Below are positions 35,943 through 44,957 of a stretch of DNA of 54,775 nt, piece by piece (within the stretch, counting starts at the first letter, position 1; each line of letters opens with the position of its first letter). Below the pieces are notes generated by a model that was not told the DNA's origin, did no database searches, and worked only from the letters and a program-made list of their open reading frames with translations. Source of the stretch: an uncultured Methylococcaceae bacterium (GTDB taxonomy: Bacteria; Pseudomonadota; Gammaproteobacteria; Methylococcales; Methylomonadaceae); assembly GCA_903945375.1 (NCBI GenBank), contig CAJAVP010000128.1:1-54775 (forward strand). The letters run 5' to 3'. A program made the position numbers and the translations under genes.

Positions 35943-36705
35943 TGCTAGCCTGATAATCTCTCATATAATGTTTGCTATAACGTTCTTGCAGTTGGTCTAA
36001 AGGCAATAAGACAAATAAATCCATACAGTTAAAATCTTCATCCCAGCACGGTTCGCCGCAAATTAACGCACCAAAACGCAGATAAGCTTTTAGTAAAGGT
36101 GGAATCCCCGATTCATCACGGTTACATCGTAATGCACTTGGTACAGGAATGCTTGGTGTGACGTGTAATGTAGATGGTGCAATATTTTTGGCATCAATGT
36201 TACGAAATACGGCATCTACTGCAAAGCCGCTGGGGCCAGGGGTAATGCTAGCGCAGCCTAATAAATAATTAAATTGTCCTTTTAATGCGTACTCAACCAA
36301 AGTTGACCAAAGCGTTGTCAGTACCGCGCCACCACGATAATCAGGATCTACGCAGGTTCGACCGATTTCTAAAAAGCGTCCGGGTAAGGTTAAAACTTTG
36401 TCCAGATTAAATTCGCCTTGGGAATAAAAACGCCCTAAACGTTCGGCTTGTAATTGCGTGAGTAATCTGGTGTAACCGACGATTTTTTGATTGACGTTAT
36501 CGTAAACAATGAGATGATCACAAAACTCATCGACTTCATCGTGGTCGAGACCTTCGGATTCTGATTTGAGTTTTGCTCCCATTTCTTTGCCAAAAACCCG
36601 ATAACGTAATATCTGAGCTTCTTTGATTAAGGCATCGGTATCGGCGATAAAGCATTCCAATCTTTTTGCTGACTTTACTTGTACTTCGGCAGTGGTTTTT
36701 TTCAT
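35914..36705 (-). CDS. olsB: Ornithine-ACP N-acyltransferase (OlsB-like)
   Basis: From the start at 36705 the protein has 263 residues. It is a GNAT-fold acyltransferase of the OlsB/hemolysin-like family, with R-Y-R-V-F near 35, E-I-G-R-T-C-V-D-P-D-Y-R-G-G near 135 and L-L-G-C-A-S-I near 163. OlsB attaches a 3-hydroxyacyl chain to ornithine, the first step in phosphorus-free ornithine lipid synthesis. The overlap with the acyltransferase downstream supports an olsBA operon. Confidence 0.85.
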   Translation of the reverse strand: MKKTTAEVQVKSAKRLECFIADTDALIKEAQILRYRVFGKEMGAKLKSESEGLDHDEVDEFCDHLIVYDNVNQKIVGYTRLLTQLQAERLGRFYSQGEFNLDKVLTLPGRFLEIGRTCVDPDYRGGAVLTTLWSTLVEYALKGQFNYLLGCASITPGPSGFAVDAVFRNIDAKNIAPSTLHVTPSIPVPSALRCNRDESGIPPLLKAYLRFGALICGEPCWDEDFNCMDLFVLLPLDQLQERYSKHYMRDYQASNEIETTVAL

Positions 36706-36882
36706 AGTTATCCATACGTTCAAAATTATCAGCTTGACAGAATAGTCACGCCAGATGTCAGTTTAATGACAATTTTATTAAAGTTAAATGACAGGAGATT
36801 CGTCGCAAAACCGCAGTCCGTGTTGTGTGATTTTTACATTAATTACCGCGTCATTTAGAGCAGGGTGATAATACACAGGACG

Positions 36883-37317
36883 TTATTGATTTTTAAGTTC
36901 TTGCTTCAAACTGGCTTTGACTTCGGGCGGCATGTAGTTTTCATCATGCTTCGCTAGAACCTCTTCCGCGACAAATACGCCGCGTGCATCTAATTTGCCA
37001 TTGGCAACAATGCCCTGACCTTCACGAAACAAATCCGGCAAGATGCCGGTATATTCAACCGTCACTTCTTTACTGAAATCGGTTAATTTAAAACGTACTG
37101 TCAAGCCATCGCCGGGACGCTCAACCGTGCCTTTTACAACCATTCCGCCTAAACGAAATAAAGCGTCTTTCGGCGCTTTGCCGTTATCGACATCAGTTGT
37201 CGAGAAAAAATACATTAAGTTGTCATTGAACGATTTAAGCGCAAAGCCGACCGCCGTGCCAATGCCCGCGATCATCAGGATAATCAAAATTAAACGTTGT
37301 CTTCTTATCGGTTTCAT
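36883..37317 (-). CDS. ccmE: CcmE, periplasmic haem chaperone
   Basis: The 144-residue protein has an N-terminal membrane anchor and an OB-fold domain. The haem-binding His is His124 in L-A-K-H-D-E-N-Y, with Tyr128. CcmE carries haem from CcmABCD to the CcmF/H ligase for cytochrome c. It overlaps ccmD by 4 bp. ccmF does not follow; the next gene on this strand is olsB after a 177-bp gap. Confidence 0.95.
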   Translation of the reverse strand: MKPIRRQRLILIILMIAGIGTAVGFALKSFNDNLMYFFSTTDVDNGKAPKDALFRLGGMVVKGTVERPGDGLTVRFKLTDFSKEVTVEYTGILPDLFREGQGIVANGKLDARGVFVAEEVLAKHDENYMPPEVKASLKQELKNQ

Positions 37318-37478
37318 GGCTGTTGGCGTTGTTGTTTTTCGGCAAGTTGGCGGATGAGTTGTTTACGCTGCATGACGGGTAGTACGATATTAGCGAGTAG
37401 AACGGCAAAACAAATACCGTAACTGACCCAGACATAAAAAGCGTAACCGCCCATGGCTAGAAATTCTTGTAAGTTCAT
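37314..37478 (-). CDS. ccmD: CcmD, small membrane protein of haem export
   Basis: This 54-residue frame was read directly between ccmC and ccmE. It begins M-N-L-Q-E-F-L-A-M-G-G-Y-A-F-Y-V-W and has one membrane helix followed by an Arg/Lys/Gln-rich cytoplasmic tail, the standard CcmD layout. CcmD is needed to release holo-CcmE from CcmC. Its stop overlaps the ccmE start (ATGA at 37314-37317). Confidence 0.92.
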   Translation of the reverse strand: MNLQEFLAMGGYAFYVWVSYGICFAVLLANIVLPVMQRKQLIRQLAEKQQRQQP

Positions 37479-37498
37479 GATGATTGCACCTAGAGGTA

Positions 37499-38272
37499 TT
37501 AGGATGAAGAGTTGGAGGGCTCACTGACCAGTTTTTTTACCCATGCCGCCGTCCGCTCGCGTTGCAGTAGTTCTAAACGCGCCCGTTGCAGCATGGCGAT
37601 GACATAATAAAATTTAAAGGCTATGGCCATTAGTAACAAAGGGATCAACATACTGACATGAATAGACGGTTTGTCCATTTTGGTGACCGTAGGGCCTTGA
37701 TGCAGGGTATTCCACCATTCGACTGAGTAATGAATAATGGGAATATTGACCACGCCGACTAAGGCTAAAATCGCCACGGCTTTAGAGGCGGTGCGTTTAT
37801 CATCGATGGCATTGTACAGACCAATGACTCCTAAATATAAAAACAGCAGAATTAATTCAGATGTCAGTCGTGCATCCCAAACCCACCAAGTGCCCCACAT
37901 GGGTTTGCCCCATAACGAACCGGTGACTAACGCGATAAACGTAAAGCTAGCCCCCACTGAGGCACTACTGATAGCGACGATTTCGGCTAGTTTAATGCGC
38001 CAAATAAGCCCGATTGCACCGGTGATTGCCATAACGATATAAATAAACAGAGACATCCACGCGCTAGGAACGTGGATATAAATAATTCGGTAACTGTCAC
38101 CTTGTTGATAATCGGGTGGCGCGAGATAGAGTCCGCCGTATAAACCACACGCCAGTAAAATCAAAAAAATGCCGGTTAGCCAAGGCAGCAGTTTGCCCGA
38201 CAAGGCGTAAAAATGCGGTGGTGAAGCCATGCGATGGCAAAAACGTCCAATGGGATCTGGAATAAATTTCAT
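37499..38272 (-). CDS. ccmC: CcmC, haem transporter permease
   Basis: The 257-residue protein has six membrane helices and the W-G-T-W-W-V-W-D-A-R-L-T-S haem-handling motif (WWD domain). It passes haem to CcmE. The start M-K-F-I-P-D-P-I fits the family. It lies 57 bp after ccmB and 20 bp before ccmD. Confidence 0.94.
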   Translation of the reverse strand: MKFIPDPIGRFCHRMASPPHFYALSGKLLPWLTGIFLILLACGLYGGLYLAPPDYQQGDSYRIIYIHVPSAWMSLFIYIVMAITGAIGLIWRIKLAEIVAISSASVGASFTFIALVTGSLWGKPMWGTWWVWDARLTSELILLFLYLGVIGLYNAIDDKRTASKAVAILALVGVVNIPIIHYSVEWWNTLHQGPTVTKMDKPSIHVSMLIPLLLMAIAFKFYYVIAMLQRARLELLQRERTAAWVKKLVSEPSNSSS

Positions 38273-38329
38273 AGGAATTAAAACTCAGGATAAAAATTCA
38301 ATTAAAGATGACAGTCCGCGCAGGTTTGC

Positions 38330-39004
38330 TTAATTCATGCTCATTTTTAACGCGGCGGCTGTAGGCCAAGGTGCTAATACCAAGGACAACAATAAGATGG
38401 CAATTAAAATATTAATTTGTGCGGTTACGGGCAAACCATTGCTGGCCATTTCTACGGCATTGCCAGCAAAAATCAGCACAGGCACGTATAAAGGCAACAC
38501 CAGCAAAGATAAAATCATACCGCCTCGGCGTAAACCGACCGTTAGCGCGACACCGATTGCGCCGATTAGGCTTAGTACCGGTGTGCCCAGCAATAAGCTT
38601 AATAACAATACGCCAATGGCGGGTTGCGGCATTCCCAAAAAGACCGCGAGCAAAGGCGCAATCAGTAATAAGGGTAAGCCGGTAACCAACCAGTGCGCGA
38701 CAATTTTACCCAATATCAAGATAGAAACAGGATGTGGACTCAGTAAAATTTGTTCTAATGAGCCGTCATCAAAGTCGGAACGAAACAAGCTGTCCAGCGA
38801 TAACATGGCGGCGAGTAAGGCGGACACCCAGATAATACCGGGCGCAATCGCTTGCAATAGCTGAGGTCTTGCGCCGATACCTAAGGGGAAAAGCGTAATG
38901 ACCAGTATAAAAAAGAGCAAAGGATTAGCAATTTCAGAACGGCGGCGTACGGCTAAAATTAAATCGCGGCGCAGAATGGCAAAAAAGGCGTGAGTTAATG
39001 ACAT
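38330..39004 (-). CDS. ccmB: CcmB, haem ABC transporter permease
   Basis: The 224-residue protein has six membrane helices and the N-terminal F-F-A-I-L-R-R-D-L motif, with F-R-S-D-F-D-D-G-S-L-E-Q in the first loop, both typical of CcmB. It forms the permease with CcmA/CcmC. The start overlaps the ccmA stop by one base (39004). Confidence 0.94.
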   Translation of the reverse strand: MSLTHAFFAILRRDLILAVRRRSEIANPLLFFILVITLFPLGIGARPQLLQAIAPGIIWVSALLAAMLSLDSLFRSDFDDGSLEQILLSPHPVSILILGKIVAHWLVTGLPLLLIAPLLAVFLGMPQPAIGVLLLSLLLGTPVLSLIGAIGVALTVGLRRGGMILSLLVLPLYVPVLIFAGNAVEMASNGLPVTAQINILIAILLLSLVLAPWPTAAALKMSMN

Positions 39005-39624
39005 CAGGATAAATGAATGCGTTGGACATCAACGTCCGTAAGATTAAGGTCATGGTGTGAGGTTAATACAATCAAGCCACCACGGCTGCAATGTTCAGTC
39101 ATGAGCGTTTCCGTCAGTTTAATGCCTTGTTTGTCTAAGGACGTAAACGGTTCGTCGAGTATCCACAAACGGTTTTTGGTCACCAGCAAACGTGCGAGTG
39201 ACATGCGGCGTTTTTGACCCGCCGACAAGGCTTGCACTAACACCTGTTGATAGCCGGCTAATTGCACCCGTGTTAGGGCTTCGGGAATGGCGTATTGTCC
39301 GTGTTGCCCTAAGGCTAAGGCAAGGTTTAAATTTTCTAAGACGGTGAGTTCTTTTTTTATGCCATCAAGATGACCGACATAGGCCATATCGGCATAATAT
39401 TGGCTATCACTTATCGGATTGCCGCACCAGCGAATATGTCCGGCATCCGGTTCGCGAAAGCCGCATAAAATGCGTAGTAATGAGGTTTTGCCGCTACCAT
39501 TTTTTCCTTCTAGCAATAACACTTGCCCCGCACCTAACTGAAAGGCGAGCTCGCAAAACAGCTCTCGATCATCACGAATGCAGCTTAAGCCTTCGACTTG
39601 TAAAAGAGGGGAGGGAGGCATCAT
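39004..39624 (-). CDS. ccmA: CcmA, haem exporter ATP-binding protein
   Basis: The 206-residue ABC ATPase has Walker A G-K-N-G-S-G-K-T near 40-47, the signature L-S-A-G-Q-K-R-R near 132-139 and Walker B L-W-I-L-D-E-P near 152-158. ATP hydrolysis drives release of haem-loaded CcmE. Its start overlaps the rlmB stop by 4 bp, so the cytochrome genes continue a run that begins with rnr. Confidence 0.94.
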   Translation of the reverse strand: MMPPSPLLQVEGLSCIRDDRELFCELAFQLGAGQVLLLEGKNGSGKTSLLRILCGFREPDAGHIRWCGNPISDSQYYADMAYVGHLDGIKKELTVLENLNLALALGQHGQYAIPEALTRVQLAGYQQVLVQALSAGQKRRMSLARLLVTKNRLWILDEPFTSLDKQGIKLTETLMTEHCSRGGLIVLTSHHDLNLTDVDVQRIHLS

Positions 39625-40370
39625 GAGGTTAAGCGTTGGCGTAATATTTCGTAAAGCAAAACACCCGTGGCAACGGACAAATTCAGACTTTCTACTTGTC
39701 CCTGCATCGGTAATTTTAAGAGCATATCACATTGTTCACGGGTTAATCGGCGCATACCTTTGCCTTCTGCGCCTATCACGAGCGCTAAGGGTAGATTAAA
39801 ATCGGTTTGATAAGCGGTTTGCGTGGCTTCGCCGGCGGCACCCATGACCCAAATACCTTGTTCTTTAAGCCATCGCAAGGTTCGCGATAAGTTAGTCACT
39901 TGGTAAACCGGCACCGTTTCTGCCGCACCACTGGCAACTTTACAAACCGTGGGCGTAATGCCAGCCGCATTGTCTTTGGTAATGATAACGCCGTGGACGC
40001 CTGTGGCATCGGCGGTACGCAAACACGCACCCAAGTTATGGGGGTCTTGAACATTGTCCAGCACTAAAAATAACGCCGTGGTGGTTAATTGTTCAACGGC
40101 GGTTTTGAGTTGGTGTTCTGACAGCTCAGATGGCATTTCGACTTCAATCACAATGCCTTGGTGATTATGACTCGCCGCCAGTTTATCCAAGGCATTGCGA
40201 TCGACTTTTTCGGGGGTGATACCTAAATCCAGTAAATCATTTAGTGCTTGTGTTAAACGTTTATCCTGTCGATGGCTATCGATCCAGGCTTTGTGGATTT
40301 TTTTCGGCGAATAATCAAGCGCAGCTTGAACGGAATGTAAGCCGAATAGTTTACTTTGCTTTATCGTCAT
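39621..40370 (-). CDS. rlmB: RlmB, 23S rRNA 2'-O-methyltransferase (G2251)
   Basis: The 249-residue SPOUT methyltransferase has the knot motifs N-V-Q-D-P-H-N-L-G-A, V-I-G-A-E-G-K-G-M-R-R and S-L-N-L-S-V-A-T-G-V. An N-terminal ribosomal-RNA-binding domain precedes them. The rnr-rlmB order is common in gammaproteobacteria. Confidence 0.94.
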   Translation of the reverse strand: MTIKQSKLFGLHSVQAALDYSPKKIHKAWIDSHRQDKRLTQALNDLLDLGITPEKVDRNALDKLAASHNHQGIVIEVEMPSELSEHQLKTAVEQLTTTALFLVLDNVQDPHNLGACLRTADATGVHGVIITKDNAAGITPTVCKVASGAAETVPVYQVTNLSRTLRWLKEQGIWVMGAAGEATQTAYQTDFNLPLALVIGAEGKGMRRLTREQCDMLLKLPMQGQVESLNLSVATGVLLYEILRQRLTS

Positions 40371-40426
40371 GGCTTGGAGGCGGATTTTGTTGTTCAGAAG
40401 GCTAGGTTTAATCTGCGTCGATTAAG

Positions 40427-42682
40427 TTATTTCTTACGTGCTCTTTTTCTGGGTTTGCTCGCTGTTTTGGCTGGCTTTACAGAACTTTGCTTTTGTATCA
40501 GGTCAAAATCAATTTTCTTTTCATCCAAATCAACCCGTGCGACCTTAATTTTGACACTATCGCCTAAACGATAAGTGGTATTGGTGCGCTCGCCTTTAAG
40601 CTGATGACTGGTTGGGTCAAAATGAAAATAATCTTGCCCTAAGTGGCTAATGTGCACCAAGCCTTCGACATAAATTTCAGCCAGTTCAACAAAAAAACCG
40701 AATGAGGTGACGGCGGAAATAATACCGTTAAATTCTTCGCCAATTTTGTCCATCATGTATTCACATTTTAGCCAACTGGTGACATCCCGCGTGGCTTCAT
40801 CGGCGCGACGCTCATTGGTCGAGCAATGTTCACCGAGTAGTACCATGTCTGGAACGCCATAAACAAAGCTGGCGGCATTTTTGCCCTGCAAACAATGCCG
40901 GATGGCACGATGTACCAATAAATCGGGATAGCGGCGGATTGGCGAGGTAAAATGCGCGTAAGCCTCTAAGGCCAAACCAAAATGCCCTTTTAAATCAGGG
41001 CTATAAACGGCTTGTGACATTGAGCGCAATAAGACGGTTTGGATTAAATGTGCATCCGGTCGACCTTTGATGACATCAACTAAGTGCATATAATCCAGTG
41101 GTGTGGGATTAACTCCGCCGCCAAATTTTAAGCCGAGTTCACCTAAAAACGCCTTCAAGCCTAATAGTTTGTCGGCACTAGGGCCTTCATGGATACGTAA
41201 TAATTTGGGGATTTTTTTGGCGTTAAGATAGCGTGCCGCCGCGCAGTTGGCGGTAATCATAAATTCTTCGATGAGTTTATGCGCGTCATTGCGCACGACT
41301 GGGACGATTTTTTCAATCTTGCGGTCGATGCCAAAAATAATGCGCGTTTCTTGGGTGTCAAAATCCATTGCACCGCGTTGGTCGCGAGTTTGGCGCATGA
41401 CTTGGTATAGGGCATACAATTCACGCAAATGCGGCATTAATACGTGATATTTTGCCGCTAGCGTTTCATCACCGTCGACGAGGAGTTTGGCGACTTCGGT
41501 ATACGTCAATCGAGCATGGGAATTCATTACGGCATCGTAAAAGCGTGTGCGCGTTACTTGACCTTGTTCATCGATCAGCAACTCACACACCATACACAAG
41601 CGGTCAACATGGGGGTTGAGAGAGCATAAACCGTTGGAGAGAATTTCTGGCAGCATCGGGATGACATTTTCAGGAAAATAGACCGACGTGCTACGGTTTT
41701 TGGCTTCTTTGTCCAAGGCACTGTTGACTTGCACATAATGCGAGACATCCGCTATGGCGACTAATAATTTCCAGCCTTTGGGGGTTCGTTTGCAATAGAC
41801 GGCATCATCAAAATCGCGGGCATCTTCACCATCAATGGTGACTAAGGGCGTTTGGCGTAAGTCGACGCGATTTTCTTTAGCGGATTCAGGGACTTCAGGG
41901 CTTAAAAGTTTTATTTCTTCGAGTAGTTCTTCAGGCCAGAGATGGGGCAGCTCATGAGAACGAATAGCCATTTCTATTTCCATGCCAGGCGCTAAGTGAT
42001 CGCCTAAAACTTCAATAATCCGCCCAATGGGTTGGCGCAATTTAGTCGGTTGTTCGACAATTTCAGCGACGACAATTTGCCCCTGCTGAGCATTACCAAC
42101 ACCATCTTTTTGCAACAAGACAGTTTGAGCGATGTTTTTATTATCAGGAACAACGTAGGTAAAGCCGTCGTCTTTATACAGCCGTCCGACAATTTGGTGG
42201 GTATTGCGCTCTAAAATTTCAACGACCGCGCCTTCGCGACGACCTTTTTTATCGATGCCTGCAATTCTTACCATTGCGCGGTCGTTATGCAGCAATGAGT
42301 TCATTTCTCGAGGGGACAAAAATAAATCGTCGGAGCCATCGTCCGGTCGAACAAAGCCAAAACCATCGGCGTGACCAATCACGCGACCGACAATTAAATC
42401 CTTATTATTAACTACGCAGTAGCGTTGTTCACGATTAAATAATAGCTGGCCATCCCGTTCCATAGCCCGCAATCGGCGCCGCAAGGCCTCTAGCTGATCT
42501 TCGGATTCTAATGCAAAAGCGTTAGCAATTTCTTTACGCAACAAGGGGTTACCCGTGTGCTGAATATATTGCAGGATCAGTTCTCTGCTGGGTATTGGGT
42601 TGTCATACTTTTCAGCTTCGCGCTGGGCGTAGGGATCTTTTGTTGCATTAAAATCAACAGTTTTTTTAGACTTCGATGGCAT
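40427..42682 (-). CDS. rnr: Ribonuclease R
   Basis: The 751-residue 3'-5' exoribonuclease has N-terminal HTH and cold-shock domains, the RNB catalytic domain (D-G-E-D-A-R-D-F-D-D-A-V holds the metal-binding Asp residues), an S1 domain (about 640-725) and a basic tail rich in Lys and Arg. It degrades structured RNA. rlmB follows after 56 bp. Confidence 0.96.
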   Translation of the reverse strand: MPSKSKKTVDFNATKDPYAQREAEKYDNPIPSRELILQYIQHTGNPLLRKEIANAFALESEDQLEALRRRLRAMERDGQLLFNREQRYCVVNNKDLIVGRVIGHADGFGFVRPDDGSDDLFLSPREMNSLLHNDRAMVRIAGIDKKGRREGAVVEILERNTHQIVGRLYKDDGFTYVVPDNKNIAQTVLLQKDGVGNAQQGQIVVAEIVEQPTKLRQPIGRIIEVLGDHLAPGMEIEMAIRSHELPHLWPEELLEEIKLLSPEVPESAKENRVDLRQTPLVTIDGEDARDFDDAVYCKRTPKGWKLLVAIADVSHYVQVNSALDKEAKNRSTSVYFPENVIPMLPEILSNGLCSLNPHVDRLCMVCELLIDEQGQVTRTRFYDAVMNSHARLTYTEVAKLLVDGDETLAAKYHVLMPHLRELYALYQVMRQTRDQRGAMDFDTQETRIIFGIDRKIEKIVPVVRNDAHKLIEEFMITANCAAARYLNAKKIPKLLRIHEGPSADKLLGLKAFLGELGLKFGGGVNPTPLDYMHLVDVIKGRPDAHLIQTVLLRSMSQAVYSPDLKGHFGLALEAYAHFTSPIRRYPDLLVHRAIRHCLQGKNAASFVYGVPDMVLLGEHCSTNERRADEATRDVTSWLKCEYMMDKIGEEFNGIISAVTSFGFFVELAEIYVEGLVHISHLGQDYFHFDPTSHQLKGERTNTTYRLGDSVKIKVARVDLDEKKIDFDLIQKQSSVKPAKTASKPRKRARKK

Positions 42683-43177
42683 TTATCTTAGTAAATAAGG
42701 AGGATAACGAGAGTAAGCGGTTGACCATATGATACATGCTTAGTCTATTGATTAGAATTGAAATAAAGCATTAGGACTTAGCTGCTCTATTGAGTTTGCA
42801 TTACGGCGTTTTCAATTTATGTTAACGATAGTTTATGCAGGGATAAAAACAGCTTTAGCCATTTATTCGATAGCTAAAGCTATTGAACGCCAAAAAAAAC
42901 ATTACTGACGCAATCTGAAAGCGCGATAAGTGAAGTTATGCTACAACGTTTTTGATCAAATTGTAATGACTAAGCTAATTAATCGTTAGGTATTTCTGCT
43001 TGTTAGCTCTTGTTAAACGCATTTTGAGCGATAGCGCTGGAGTAGCCTTGTCGAGATAGCACAAATCCTACGTGTTATCCGTTAGCATCGTGTTGATGTC
43101 GGTACAAAATTTATGGCTCATGAAGCAAATTGTGTGACCGGGTTGCCTTAAGTTTGGTGCAACACCGAGTTCCAACC
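42683..43177. other. Non-coding region upstream of rnr
   Basis: I see no gene, RNA gene or clear repeat here. Some phrases (for example ACGCAATCTGAAAGCGC near 42908) resemble phrases in other intergenic regions such as 26226-26242, which suggests decayed dispersed repeats. Confidence 0.35.
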
Positions 43178-43850
43178 TAGGCTGTCGAAATACCTTAATT
43201 CAAAGTATAATTTAAACCACTGGTTAATGGATTCGAAACTCACCCCAGCGCGATGCCCAACTGTCAAAACTGATACGCAGCCGTGACGACTGGCGAACAA
43301 AAACCGTTCAACGAGCAGATGAACTCCGGGAGCACCGGAAAACCCACAAACGAAATCGAGCGCACATAGCCGAGCTTAAGCAGCAGATCGATACCCTGCA
43401 ACAGGCGGTTGAAGTGGATAAAAAAACGCTGATAGCGAAGCCCGTTGTTGACTTAGAGCCAAGCACAAGAAGTCCGCGCTTTGTGCGTGTTGCTAGTGAT
43501 ACAAGCCTTTGTTTCTTATCGTAGTGTTCCAAGAATTCTGGGATTGTTCAATGCCTTGAGAGACTCCAGCTCGGGCTGGATTCCGCATTTCACCTCGGTC
43601 ATCAACTGGACTTTGCGCCTAGGTTTAGGGTTGCTCAAACAAGTCCAACCGATCACTGAACCGTGGAAACCGGGATAAGGCAACCGTTACCTAGGCATTA
43701 AGCCACGCACACCAATGACTTGGTAATCTGGGAGAAAGAAAACATCCCTTATACTGTGCGCAAGAAACGCCAGGCTTTTTTTCGATAGTATTGAAAGCGA
43801 AAAAGCGGGTGAAACATAGATTGAATAGGGAGGCTTATTTCGACAGCCTA
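43178..43850. mobile_element. Decayed insertion sequence with matching terminal inverted repeats
   Basis: The left end TAGGCTGTCGAAATA (43178-43192) and the right end TATTTCGACAGCCTA (43836-43850) are exact inverted copies, 15 bp long. Between them is a broken transposase reading frame. The element is about 670 bp, too short for an intact copy. The family is not identified; a TA duplication at the ends is possible. Confidence 0.8.
43227..43677 (+). pseudogene. Broken transposase gene of the insertion sequence
   Basis: An ATG at 43227 starts M-D-S-K-L-T-P. After a frame change it continues Q-R-D-A-Q-L-S-K-L-I-R-S-R-D-D-W and a coiled-coil region (A-E-L-K-Q-Q-I-D-T-L-Q-Q-A). A second frame change near 43465 leads to S-Y-R-S-V-P-R-I-L and I-N-W-T-L-R-L-G-L-G-L-L, ending at TAA near 43675. 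The catalytic part that should follow is missing. Confidence 0.7.
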
Positions 43851-44074
43851 AGTCTTGGGTAATATGTAATCACTTCTCGGTAAGAGCGCGGTCTTGGTCT
43901 CGGATAGTAAGTTATCACTTCTTTATAAGCTGGTGCATTGTAACGAATAACCTGACGAAAATGCGGGTGACGGTGAACATGTCGTGTCCAGACATCGTGC
44001 GCATCAGCTTGGCTTGCTGTTGTAAAAAATAACGCAAATACAACAAGTTGAATTAACTTGAATAACTTTTTCAT
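43835..44074 (-). CDS. Small secreted Tyr/Pro/Arg-repeat protein, truncated by the insertion sequence
   Basis: The 79-residue product has a Sec signal peptide (M-K-K-L-F-K-L-I-Q-L-V-V-F-A-L-F-F) ending near A-D-A. A His-rich stretch (H-V-H-R-H-P-H-F) follows, then two copies of a Y-K/R-E-V-I-T-Y-Y-P-R unit. The last five or so codons and the stop come from the right terminal repeat of the insertion sequence, so the original C-terminus is lost. Function unknown. Confidence 0.6.
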   Translation of the reverse strand: MKKLFKLIQLVVFALFFTTASQADAHDVWTRHVHRHPHFRQVIRYNAPAYKEVITYYPRPRPRSYREVITYYPRLRLSK

Positions 44075-44617
44075 ACAACCCTCTATTAAGTTTATTTTAC
44101 TGTCCGACGTTACTCAGTAACGTCACTTTTCTTCACTCTCGTTTGCCGCGCTGAATTCCATTGGATTTATCGGAATCAGTCCGAAGGAGTCTGGTAAGAG
44201 TATCGCGCGACGAGAAGCTATCTCGGCGATGTTCGCATTAAAAACCATATAAAATAAGGAAAAAGCAGTAATCTAGCTACCTTATTTTTGGATATATTCC
44301 TTTCGACGACAGGGATGCAGGACATAGGGCATCTACTAGAGGTTTCACCTAATGCACCTCTTGTCGATAAGCGACGCGAGCAGTTACCGCTGCGGCGCAA
44401 AAGAAAGTATCTCAACTTTGGGGCAAGAACCGATTTAAAAAATCATCGAGATAGTAACTCATGATTTGTTTATGTAATCCGCAGAATAACTGCGTAACAT
44501 CAGTTACTATTCAACTTGGTGCACATATTAAGGCGTGGGATATTAATGGCAGCTTAACGAAAACAAAAAAGATACTTACGCGACTACTTAGGTGATTTCT
44601 AGAAATTAAATTTCCCA

Positions 44618-44681
44618 TTTTTGCTGAGCTTGTCGAACCACTTGTTTCAGTTACAGCGCTCTTGGATAGACTCAGGGTGAA
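44618..44681. repeat. REP-like fragment with GAGCTTGTCGAACCAC and CTCAGGGTGAACGG ends
   Basis: These two half-motifs are the typical ends of a common bacterial intergenic palindrome family (GTTCGACAAGCTCA / GTTCACCCTGAG). Here they face each other around a 30-base middle. Only one copy is seen in this window. Confidence 0.45.
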
Positions 44682-44793
44682 CGGTAAATGATTAACCCTT
44701 ATCTCTTGGACTAGGTTTATTGAGTGGAATTGAGAGCGACATAAAGGAACTCGCAATCCCTGCTCCATGCTAAACAACGTCCACAGCGAGCAA

Positions 44794-44809
44794 TGTCTTG
44801 TTTACTACA
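44794..44809 (+). promoter_or_regulatory. NifA upstream activator site of the nifB operon
   Basis: TGT-CTTGTTTACT-ACA is an exact TGT-N10-ACA match, 95 bp upstream of the -24/-12 promoter. Confidence 0.8.
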
Positions 44810-44903
44810 ATATTCATCTAAATCTCCGTGAGATTTACCACAATTATTCACACGAAGAAATAGAGTTTAATTTAAAACAATAAGTTACAGTTATTAGTAC
44901 ACT

Positions 44904-44919
44904 TGGCACAGCATCTGCA
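44904..44919 (+). promoter_or_regulatory. Sigma-54 promoter of the nifB operon
   Basis: TGGCACAGCATCTGCA has GG (44905-44906), ten bases, then GC (44917-44918), a close match to the consensus. The nifB start is about 38 bases downstream. Confidence 0.85.
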
Positions 44920-44957
44920 TTGATACATCGTAATCATACACGCGAGAGGTCATCATC

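Larger units (their letters stand above)
44075..44957. other. Intergenic region before nifB
   Basis: No intact gene is seen over about 880 bp. It holds a REP-like fragment at about 44618-44681, a NifA site at 44794-44809 and a sigma-54 promoter at 44904-44919. The part from 44100 to 44500 has stop codons in all frames and looks like decayed sequence. Confidence 0.6.

Noticed and set aside
44218-44415. 65-codon minus-strand frame in the pre-nifB region
   Set aside because: No start context, no domain and no similarity I recognise; the region looks decayed.
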